Assembly: GCF_037996825.1 (NCBI RefSeq)
Contig: NZ_JBBNAC010000001.1
Coordinates: forward strand, 1,426,001-1,490,000
Length of the DNA stretch: 64,000 bases
Source: Bdellovibrio sp. BCCA
Lineage (GTDB): Bacteria; Bdellovibrionota; Bdellovibrionia; Bdellovibrionales; Bdellovibrionaceae
Reading direction: 5' to 3'
A program made the position numbers and the translations under genes. The notes under the pieces are model-generated. The model did no database searches. It was not told where the DNA came from and worked only from the letters and a program-made list of their open reading frames with translations. Shown in pieces: positions 19,079 to 25,385 of this stretch; within the stretch, counting starts at the first letter, position 1, and every line of letters starts with the position of its first letter.

Positions 19079-19920
19079 GGTCTTGCTTCATTATTGTCAT
19101 GATCCTCTTAGGTTTCACCGTTCAAGCCGCCGCAGCGGGGTGGGATCACGGAAACGCCGGGGACACTGTCGCATCAGAATTTATTTTAAGCGGTCGAGAC
19201 GTTCTGCAAAGACTCGAGCTGTTGTTTGAAAATAACAAACCCGTTTTCGATGCAACGAACTTAAGGGCCGCCATCATGACAACGGAAGTGGTTTCCGAAG
19301 ACCACGTGATGCTCGATGGATTTGAACGGGATGCCGTGAATTATTATCCGACGAAGCGCCTTATTAAAGTCAATCGTTCGCGCTGGACGGATCTCCGTCG
19401 TTCGACGGAAACTAAAGCACGCTTGCGTCTTGTTCTGCATGAATACCTTTGGATCAGTGGAGTGGATGACACGAACTTTATTCACTCAGAACATTTAATT
19501 GAATTGCTTAACATCAATAACTACAGCCCCAGTATTTGGTGGAATCCGGTAAACCCTGCAAACTACGTCAAAGCGCAACTCACGTTTGCTCCCGAGGGTT
19601 GCACGATTCAGCCAGGAAAACTCGACGTCAAACTCTCCGAGGAAACGTTGATAATGGAAACCGCCGGAAACTGCCAAGACTCTTATCGGCAAGTGCAGAT
19701 TGTAAAGCAGGCGGGAGTAACACCACCGTCAAGCAACGCTCGTGGTCTGTTTCATAAATACGAAATCACCGTTTTAGACAGAACGAAAACATTGAAAGGC
19801 GAAATGATTTTCGAACCCGAATGGGGAGCCTGCCTGCTTCCTGAAAAAGGCGTCTGCCAAGTCTCTGGAAAGATGACGATCGGCGGAGTTGAATTAGTTT
19901 TTTGGTTTCTAAGAAATTAA
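19075..19920 (+). CDS. Secreted protein of unknown function with an LHEYL motif
   Basis: 281 residues with a signal peptide (MRSCFIIVMILLGFTVQAAAA). The middle contains RLVLHEYLWISGVDD, a pattern I associate with uncharacterised secreted proteins of Bdellovibrio relatives; HEYL is a partial HExxH-like motif but the second His is absent, so it is not a standard zinc peptidase. The C-terminal half carries four cysteines, likely in disulfides. It is translationally coupled (ATGA) to the upstream TIGR02147 gene and followed 10 nt later by another secreted protein gene. Confidence 0.7.
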   Translation: MRSCFIIVMILLGFTVQAAAAGWDHGNAGDTVASEFILSGRDVLQRLELLFENNKPVFDATNLRAAIMTTEVVSEDHVMLDGFERDAVNYYPTKRLIKVNRSRWTDLRRSTETKARLRLVLHEYLWISGVDDTNFIHSEHLIELLNINNYSPSIWWNPVNPANYVKAQLTFAPEGCTIQPGKLDVKLSEETLIMETAGNCQDSYRQVQIVKQAGVTPPSSNARGLFHKYEITVLDRTKTLKGEMIFEPEWGACLLPEKGVCQVSGKMTIGGVELVFWFLRN

Positions 19921-19930
19921 GGAGTTTGTT

Positions 19931-20395
19931 GTGAAATATTTTATTCTATTAGCAAGTTTGATCTGTTCAGCAAAAGCCTTCGCAGTCTCAGAATGCACAG
20001 GTCGAGCAAGTGACAACACCTGGGTCACAGTCCACATCAACACAACAGGAGCCACAGGAACCCCCGAAAGCGGCGAAGTGATTTTCGAAACCGAAGAAAA
20101 CAAATTCGGCTACCGCTTTACAAAAGAAGAGATCACACAATTTTTCGAATACGACGAACCCGCCAATAATTCAGCCATCGTAGGACTAGCCGCTTATGCT
20201 GAAAAAGAATTTCCTGTATCGATCAAGTACAACGGCCCGAACTTCGTGGATATGGATCAAAAATCAGTGATCGAAGAAGGAAAAACTCAACCAATAAAAA
20301 ATAATTTCATCAGAGTTTGGAAAGGCCCCGGTCATTCAGCAACAGATCAAATCCAAATAAGCAACATCGCCTGCGCCGTATGGACCAATATTTAA
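19931..20395 (+). CDS. Small secreted protein of unknown function
   Basis: 154 residues, GTG start at 19931 with GGAG 6 nt before, and a signal peptide ending near AKAFAVS. The mature part has two cysteines, one at each end, and reads as a beta-rich small domain (WVTVHINTTGATGTPESGEV). No family recognised. Base use is odd: codons end mostly in A or C (line 20041-20100 has only 20 of 60 bases G or T), unlike the preceding gene. It is the last gene of the A2M operon before the tRNA. Confidence 0.68.
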   Translation: MKYFILLASLICSAKAFAVSECTGRASDNTWVTVHINTTGATGTPESGEVIFETEENKFGYRFTKEEITQFFEYDEPANNSAIVGLAAYAEKEFPVSIKYNGPNFVDMDQKSVIEEGKTQPIKNNFIRVWKGPGHSATDQIQISNIACAVWTNI

Positions 20396-20474
20396 GATTT
20401 TGCTTACAAAGCATGCAGGAGCCATTGAAACACTGCGTTTTTAGCCCCCGTATGCACTTTTTAGAAAAAAGAGC

Positions 20475-20503
20475 TTGAGTATTAGGGCACTTTTATTTAC
20501 AAA
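20475..20503 (+). promoter_or_regulatory. Possible promoter of tRNA-Leu
   Basis: TTGAGT at 20475-20480, a 17-nt spacer, then TACAAA at 20498-20503. This would place the start of transcription about 7 nt before the mature tRNA, next to a GC-rich stretch. The match to consensus is moderate. Confidence 0.35.
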
Positions 20504-20516
20504 ATATCCCTCACGC

Positions 20517-20602
20517 GCGGGTGTGGTGTAATGGTAGCCACGAGAGACTCAAAATCTCTTGGATTCACGTCCGTGGGGGTTCAAGTCCCTCCACCCGCAC
20601 CA
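20517..20602 (+). tRNA. tRNA-Leu (anticodon CAA)
   Basis: The acceptor GCGGGTG (20517-20523) pairs with CACCCGC (20592-20598), then discriminator A and encoded CCA (20600-20602). The D arm is GTG...CAC, the anticodon stem AGAGA/TCTCT closes loop CTCAAAA (anticodon CAA, reads UUG), a long variable arm of about 15 nt is typical of class II tRNA-Leu, and the T arm GGGGG/CCCTC closes TTCAAGT. 86 nt in all. Confidence 0.95.
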
Positions 20603-20611
20603 ATTAATTCT

Positions 20612-20643
20612 GGTTCTACGGTTCTACGGTTCTACGGTTCTAC
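20612..20643 (+). repeat. Four perfect tandem copies of GGTTCTAC
   Basis: The octamer GGTTCTAC occurs four times head-to-tail with no mismatch, 9 nt after the tRNA-Leu CCA end. The rest of 20396-20740 besides the tRNA holds no gene that I can support. Confidence 0.9.
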
Positions 20644-20740
20644 TCACTTCATGGTGGAACTTTACTCAAAATTCTTAAAAATCATAAACTTAGCAAGCGA
20701 AGCCTGTAGTTTTTAAAGCTTCTAAATCCGCTCTTGAGCA

Positions 20741-21634
20741 CTAAAGAGAATTCATTTTCCCACGAATCCAATCAAGATGAGGTCTGAGATCTGTGAAAAG
20801 GGCCATGCCGTGACAAGTGCGCACATTCTTTTCATCTGTCGCGCGGTTATCGACGCCCATTGATGTCACGCCAATCAAAGTTAATCCTTTTTCAGAACTC
20901 ACATAAAGAGGTCCGCCAGAGTCTCCTGTGCAAACACCGTTGTCATACTGTTGAAGCATCCAGGTATTCTGAATAGAAACAGTGGAGCCAATCAAAGCCA
21001 AATAGAAATCCTTCACCAGGCGAGACACCGTTGCCGTTGTAAAGCGAAGAACACCGGAGTCTTGATTTTTTTCTTCCGTATTACCGTAGCCAGACATCAC
21101 AATCGTATCACTCGCAACAGGTTGGAAATCTTTTGCAGGAAGCTCGCGCACCTTGTATCCAGCAGGAATGCCTCCGGTGAATTTTAAAATTGCCAAATCA
21201 TAAGAGGCATTTTCCAAGGACTTCGTCCAATAAGAATAATCTTTATGATAGGTGTCTTTCACAACAGGACGAAGAGTTCTGTTTTTCGCTTTCGCCGCGC
21301 AATCGATATTATTGGTGAACGCAATAACGGATTTACCGCCGAAAGCGGAAATACAATGAGCTGCCGTCAAAACTTTGTCTTTATCTATAAGAGTGCCTGT
21401 GCAGATGCTGACGTCATCTTTATAATTGACGTGCACAACCATCACAGTGCTGGCACTCAATTCATTTCCAGTTCCAAGAACTTCGCCGCCAACAATACCA
21501 AAAGATTTTCCGTTGATTTCACAGTTTGCAGGTTCAACTTTAAGATCTTCACTGCCACCGCCGCCAGAAGAGCATGCCGCTAGAGCAGAAAGAGAAAGAA
21601 CAAGTGCGCTGGCTCTGAGGAGTTTCGACATCAT
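20741..21634 (-). CDS. Lipoprotein trypsin-like serine protease (S1 family)
   Basis: About 297 residues from the ATG at 21634 (GGAGATA upstream); 13 further codons are open but unlikely. The lipoprotein signal ends LSALAAC with lipidated C21 followed by Ser-Ser, which predicts outer membrane sorting. After a Gly linker comes a chymotrypsin-fold domain beginning IVGGEV, the usual activation cleavage site. The triad is complete: H93 (TAAHC), D146 (YDLAIL) and S239 (GDSGGPLY). Bdellovibrio relatives carry many such proteases, presumed to act during prey digestion; that role is inferred. It is divergent from the Gln-rich outer membrane protein gene. Confidence 0.93.
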   Translation of the reverse strand: MMSKLLRASALVLSLSALAACSSGGGGSEDLKVEPANCEINGKSFGIVGGEVLGTGNELSASTVMVVHVNYKDDVSICTGTLIDKDKVLTAAHCISAFGGKSVIAFTNNIDCAAKAKNRTLRPVVKDTYHKDYSYWTKSLENASYDLAILKFTGGIPAGYKVRELPAKDFQPVASDTIVMSGYGNTEEKNQDSGVLRFTTATVSRLVKDFYLALIGSTVSIQNTWMLQQYDNGVCTGDSGGPLYVSSEKGLTLIGVTSMGVDNRATDEKNVRTCHGMALFTDLRPHLDWIRGKMNSL

Positions 21635-21911
21635 GAGAGATATCTCCTTATATATAGAGCGTAGTTTTACCAAATCCTTCCATGGTCAGGGGCGAAATGA
21701 CTCCTCTTTGCAAGAATTTCAGAAAGCGTCTTGTAAGTTGTCACATTTGTGGTCAGTGACCGGGACTCGCGTTCAAGGGTCAGACAGCGACTTACTTTTG
21801 ATATCAACAACTTAGACGGCGGGGACGAATTTCGGCCTTGTTGGCATCAGGCTTGCTTTACGCCCAAGTGACTTAAAAAGGTTTTTGAAACCAGAACCAC
21901 GAGGAGACTCT

Positions 21912-23126
21912 ATGAAAAAGTATTTCTATATACTTGCGGCTTTGAGTATTGCGCCTACTTATGCGCTTGCTCAGAGTATCGAAAGTGATGTCGATGCCGA
22001 GCTTGATCAAATGTATTCAAGCCAGCAAGGGGCACCTGCGGCAGCGGCCGCTCCAGTACAAGCTCAGCCTCAGGCTCAAGCTGGTATTGCCAACACAGCA
22101 CCGGTCAGCGGTCAGCCTATTTATATTTTGAATCAGGCAACACCGACGTCCAATGCTCAGTTGCAACAAACACAAGTTCAAAAACAGCCAACGACTGTGA
22201 TTGAAGCTTCTCCACTGACAGAATCTCGCGCGGAACAAATCCGCAGATCACGTCAAGATGCTGAGTTGCAAACTGAACAAAGAATCGTTGAAAAGCTCGA
22301 GCAATCTCGTATGGAAGACGAGAAGAAAAGAGCTTCGGTTTTATTTGGTGATAAGTTCAACCAATTAGACCAACAACAACAGCAACCTCAACAAGTTCAA
22401 CAACCTGTTTATGCTCAGCCTGTACAACCAGTACAACCTGTGCAAGTTCAACAAGTTGAAGAACCTAAAGAGAACACACGCGACATCATCCGCGAAGAAT
22501 TAGCTGCGGCTATGAAAACGGAAGAAGAAGCGGCTGTTGCTCCTCTTGAAACTAAATACGTGGCAGGTATCTTGGGAGTCGGTGACTATCCAGACACTCG
22601 CCAAGTAAAAGGAAACTATGCTCTCGGTGTGGCGTTCGGTACGAAGTACGACAATATCGTTATCGAAGGTTCATTCTTGTACTCTAACTATACAGTTGAA
22701 GGACAAGGTTACTACACAAATGGTTACGCGTATGGCGGTGGCGGAGTTTACGTTCCAGACTCTATCGACGTACAACAATACTCAGGTTCATTGGCTGCGA
22801 AAGTTCAATTGTTCTCTGGTATCGTAAAACCCGTATTCGGTGGTGTGGTATCTTACTCTTACAGAGGTTTCTCTTGGGATAACAAATCCTACGGATACTA
22901 CAACGACACGAAGGCTAATTCTCACGCGATCGATATCGGTACGATCATTGGTGCGGATTTGGAATTCTCTCCGAAGTACTCTTTGGGTTTGGATTTCAGA
23001 TATATGTGGAACTTGTCTAGCCGTGTGAACGCTGGAAACACTTGGATGGCTGGACCTCAGTATGGAACTCCGATCGAAAAGCTTCAGTACTATGTGATGT
23101 CGCTTGTCGGACGAGTTAATTTCTAA
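21912..23126 (+). CDS. Outer membrane beta-barrel protein with Gln/Pro-rich N-terminal region
   Basis: 404 residues from the ATG at 21912 (GAGGAGA upstream); signal peptide ends PTYALAQS. Residues about 25-200 are low complexity, rich in Gln, Ala, Pro and Val (repeated QPVQPVQ-type runs near 22370-22450) with a charged helical part (RAEQIRRSRQDAELQTEQRI). Residues about 220-404 form an outer membrane beta-barrel with alternating Tyr/Gly strands and the final strand LVGRVNF ending in Phe. This resembles OmpA-like eight-stranded barrels. The N-terminal region may span the periplasm or bind peptidoglycan. A strong terminator follows. Confidence 0.82.
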   Translation: MKKYFYILAALSIAPTYALAQSIESDVDAELDQMYSSQQGAPAAAAAPVQAQPQAQAGIANTAPVSGQPIYILNQATPTSNAQLQQTQVQKQPTTVIEASPLTESRAEQIRRSRQDAELQTEQRIVEKLEQSRMEDEKKRASVLFGDKFNQLDQQQQQPQQVQQPVYAQPVQPVQPVQVQQVEEPKENTRDIIREELAAAMKTEEEAAVAPLETKYVAGILGVGDYPDTRQVKGNYALGVAFGTKYDNIVIEGSFLYSNYTVEGQGYYTNGYAYGGGGVYVPDSIDVQQYSGSLAAKVQLFSGIVKPVFGGVVSYSYRGFSWDNKSYGYYNDTKANSHAIDIGTIIGADLEFSPKYSLGLDFRYMWNLSSRVNAGNTWMAGPQYGTPIEKLQYYVMSLVGRVNF

Positions 23127-23168
23127 TCTAATATGAATAAGTAGTTTTATTAATTCCTCAGTGGTTTC

Positions 23169-23203
23169 AAACCCCGTCTGCAAAGGCGGGGTTTGTTTTT
23201 TTT
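23169..23203 (+). terminator. Intrinsic terminator after the outer membrane protein gene
   Basis: Stem 23169-23179 pairs with 23184-23194 (one G-T pair) around loop GCAA, and is followed by eight Ts at 23196-23203. Confidence 0.9.
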
Positions 23204-23220
23204 GTTTCAGGCGAAGAGCG

Positions 23221-23373
23221 GTGGAGTTAGAGGGGGCTTGGGTTGAAGCAGTTGCTTCGGTCGGTACGCCCTCCTGGCTCAGTCAGCGCCGCGCTTTGCG
23301 CGGTTCGGGCCATCCAGGCCCCGCTGAAGGCCGTCCTTCGAACTGCTTCAACCCAAGCCTCCTCTAACTCCAC
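23221..23373. repeat. Structured repeat, copy 1: long inverted arms around a conserved branched core
   Basis: Left arm 23221-23253 and right arm 23341-23373 are 33 nt each and complementary at 32 positions (the exception is a G opposite T). Between them lies a core, 23266-23330, that matches copy 2 at 56358-56424 in sequence and in fold. Core helices: GCC/GGC (23268-23270, 23276-23278), TCAGCG/CGCTGA (23283-23288, 23322-23327), CCGCGC/GCGCGG (23289-23294, 23298-23303) and GGGCC/GGCCC (23307-23311, 23317-23321). It is not coding: small open frames across it have no signals and are broken by the palindrome. It lies between a terminator and the SurA-like gene. Family not recognised. Confidence 0.85.
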
Positions 23374-23566
23374 CTCATCGTTGAAAAATAAAATCCCCTT
23401 TTTTGCGTGTGCTGAAAGTGGAATGTTAACTTCTTTTGTTAGATGTCGGCATTGCGTTTGGGGGGGGGTCTGGCGCTGCGCGCTTTTTTTGTGTTTTGCT
23501 GGCCTGCTGAGCCGTGGGTTTGGCGAAGGCTGGACTTTGTTGGGTTTCTCTATCATAGTTTTCTTT
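23374..23566. other. Gene-free stretch with a nine-G run and a short terminator-like hairpin
   Basis: The plus strand is rich in G and T. It contains a run of nine Gs (23460-23468) and GCGC-TGC-GCGC followed by seven Ts (23473-23490), which could end any plus-strand transcript entering from the left. No promoter stands out before the gene at 23567. Confidence 0.5.
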
Positions 23567-24193
23567 ATGAGATTTCTTCTTCCTTTTCTTTTTTCTTTGA
23601 ATGCTTTTGCTGCTTCTGTGGTTACTGAAACTGTGGGGCAGGTTTCTGAGCATGTTGTTACTAGTCGGGAAGTTCAGATTTCTATGGTTATTGAGAATAT
23701 TCTTTTTCCTCCTAAGACTCCTTTGAAGGGGCTTTATGAAATTCGGCCGGTGCAGCCGGAGTTTCGTAATGCGGTAACGGCTGTTTTGCTTGAGGCTGTT
23801 GTGGCTATGGAGGCTGAAAACTTTAATGTGGCGGCTATTTCTGATGATGATCTGAAAGCGGCTGTCAGTAAGGTTGAGAAAGCTGTTTCTGGGAGAGCTT
23901 ATTGGGGGGATCTTGAGGTTTCTTCTGATGAAGTTAAGAAGTTTACGGCTCGTAAGTTAACGGCTAAGAGTTTTTGGAAATTTAAATCGAATTCGATGTC
24001 GAGCATTATTACCGATCAAGAGGCACAGGCCTATTACGATAAGAATCGTGTGAAGTTTGGTTCGACTCCTTTTGAATCTTTTAAAGACAATATCAAAACC
24101 TTTCTGGCGCAGCAGCAGTTGGAAGAGCGCATCCGCGCTTGGTTTGAAGTGATTAAGCGTAAGTACAAAGTTCGTAACTTTATTGCGGATTAA
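23567..24193 (+). CDS. SurA-N-like periplasmic protein without a PPIase domain
   Basis: 208 residues from the ATG at 23567, where a signal peptide begins (MRFLLPFLFSLNAFAA); the frame upstream of this is non-coding. The opening of the mature part (VGQVSEHVVTSREVQISMVIENILF) and the end (YYDKNRVKFGSTPFESFKDNI, then LEERIRAWFEVIKRKYKVR) resemble the N-terminal chaperone part of SurA/parvulin proteins, but no rotamase domain is present. The ribosome site is poor. The first 400 bases use mostly T- or G-ending codons (GTT, GCT, TCT), unlike neighbours. GNAT gene follows after 3 nt. Confidence 0.62.
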   Translation: MRFLLPFLFSLNAFAASVVTETVGQVSEHVVTSREVQISMVIENILFPPKTPLKGLYEIRPVQPEFRNAVTAVLLEAVVAMEAENFNVAAISDDDLKAAVSKVEKAVSGRAYWGDLEVSSDEVKKFTARKLTAKSFWKFKSNSMSSIITDQEAQAYYDKNRVKFGSTPFESFKDNIKTFLAQQQLEERIRAWFEVIKRKYKVRNFIAD

Positions 24194-24196
24194 TTT

Positions 24197-24634
24197 ATGC
24201 ACATTGAAACTCTGACTAGCATTCATAAACCTGCCATGCGTGCCTTGATTGAGGCCATTCATGCTGAGCAGGGGTTGCTTCCACAGTTTTACTGGCCTCA
24301 AGATCTTTTGGGGGCGGAGATGGCGACAGCGGAAGCGGTCGGGGCTTTTGAGAATAATGTTTTAATTGGCTTTGTTCTTTATCGTGAGCTTCCCGAGGCA
24401 TTTGAGATTTCTTTGGTTGCAAGTCATCCCCAGTACCGACGTCGAGGAGCTATGGAGAAGGTGATTGAACATCTTGTCAACGCAAAGGGTCAAGAGCGCG
24501 AGCTTTGGTTGGAGGTGCATGAGGAGAACGTTCCGGCGCAAAAACTCTATGAAAAACTAGGGTTTAAGGAAGTTCGTCGGCGGCCCCGTTACTACAAGGA
24601 CGGAGCGACGGCCATTTTGTACTCACACTCATAA
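24197..24634 (+). CDS. GNAT-family N-acetyltransferase
   Basis: 145 residues. The acetyl-CoA-binding motif A is FEISLVASHPQYRRRGAMEKVIEHLV (Q/RxxGxG/A form: YRRRGAM), then LWLEVHEENVPAQKLYEKLGF (motif B) and GFKEVRRRPRYYKDG, a tail close to that of RimI-type protein N-acetyltransferases. It is 3 nt after the SurA-like gene and so likely cotranscribed. The acceptor cannot be told from sequence, although the RYYKDG ending favours a RimI-like protein substrate. Confidence 0.85.
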   Translation: MHIETLTSIHKPAMRALIEAIHAEQGLLPQFYWPQDLLGAEMATAEAVGAFENNVLIGFVLYRELPEAFEISLVASHPQYRRRGAMEKVIEHLVNAKGQERELWLEVHEENVPAQKLYEKLGFKEVRRRPRYYKDGATAILYSHS

Positions 24635-24713
24635 AGGGAGTGTCGCCCCTTCGGGGAGTGAAGATAAACCCTTGCCCTCGCTCATTTTTTTTGCTAGTTT
24701 CAAGTCGTTCCAA

Positions 24714-24739
24714 TGGGCCCAGTAGGCCCATTTTTTTTT
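24714..24739 (+). terminator. Intrinsic terminator (or attenuator) upstream of rimP
   Basis: TGGGCC (24714-24719) pairs with GGCCCA (24725-24730), loop CAGTA shifted by one, then nine Ts at 24731-24739. It ends the GNAT transcript or attenuates a promoter near 24670 (TTGCCC). Confidence 0.85.
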
Positions 24740-24740
24740 G

Positions 24741-24848
24741 CGCCCGGACGGGTGGATCGATTCTTCGATCAAATTTCTAGCCCCTGCAAATCTCGCAGGA
24801 ACTGGACTCCGTCCAGTCGCCGTATATGTTATAAAGGATTACCTTAAA
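24741..24848 (+). promoter_or_regulatory. Structured leader of the rimP-nusA-infB operon
   Basis: Four perfect hairpins follow one another: CCCG/CGGG (24743-24752), GATCGA/TCGATC (24755-24770), CCTGC/GCAGG (24783-24799) and ACTGGAC/GTCCAGT (24801-24817). AAAGGA (24833-24838) is the rimP ribosome site. Together with the preceding terminator this looks like a regulatory untranslated leader. Confidence 0.55.
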
Positions 24849-25370
24849 ATGTCAGAGACCCCATCTTGGATGGAAAAAGTAGAAGCTATAGCCAATGAGG
24901 TTGCCGCTCAAGAAGGCGTCCTTATTTACGACATTGAGTTCGTAGGCTTGGGCAAAGGAAGAACACTTCGTATCTACATCGACAAAGAAGACGGCAACGT
25001 CAGCATTGATGATTGCTCGAATGTCTCTAAAGGTCTTAATGAATTTCTTGATGCCAATGAAGACCTGATCCCTGGCGGCGCTTACAATCTTGAAGTTTCA
25101 ACTCCGGGTTTAGATCGTGTCTTGCGCAAGCCTTGGCACTTCCAAAAAGCCGTGGGGAAAAAGATTTATATCAAAACCTCCAAAGCTTTGGAGAGTGCTG
25201 GTGTGACGGATAAAAAATGGAAGGCAGCTAAAACAGTCGAAGAAGTTTTGGAATCGGCTGATGAAGGCGGCATCCGATTTGTCGTGAAAGATGTGGAGAT
25301 CAAAATCCCTTACAACATGATCGACAAAGCTAAAGTAGTTTTTGAAATGACCAAAGGTCAAAAAAAGTAA
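24849..25370 (+). CDS. rimP: Ribosome maturation factor RimP
   Basis: 173 residues from the ATG at 24849. RimP assists assembly of the 30S subunit. Family marks are LIYDIEFVGLGKGRTLRIYIDKEDG (N-terminal alpha/beta domain), VSIDDCSNVSKGL and YNLEVSTPGLDRVLRKPWHF. The C-terminal SH3-like domain starts about residue 95 and is longer than usual, with an insertion (ALESAGVTDKKWKAAKTVEEVLE). It is the first gene of the conserved operon rimP-nusA-infB-rbfA-truB. Confidence 0.95.
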   Translation: MSETPSWMEKVEAIANEVAAQEGVLIYDIEFVGLGKGRTLRIYIDKEDGNVSIDDCSNVSKGLNEFLDANEDLIPGGAYNLEVSTPGLDRVLRKPWHFQKAVGKKIYIKTSKALESAGVTDKKWKAAKTVEEVLESADEGGIRFVVKDVEIKIPYNMIDKAKVVFEMTKGQKK

Positions 25371-25385
25371 CGAGAGAGGAAAGTC

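Noticed and set aside
23221-23373. Interpreting the structured repeat as an insertion sequence
   Set aside because: It has no transposase, is under 160 bp, shows no target-site duplication outside the arms, and its arms are not shared between copies. A non-autonomous mobile element is still possible.
23460-23468. Nine-G run as a phase-variation switch
   Set aside because: It is outside the coding sequence and far from any convincing promoter, so there is no evidence that length changes would matter.
23161-23556. Open frames across structured repeat copy 1 (both strands)
   Set aside because: They read through an inverted repeat, contain strings of Arg/Pro/Ala expected from GC-rich palindromes, and have no ribosome site or homology pattern.
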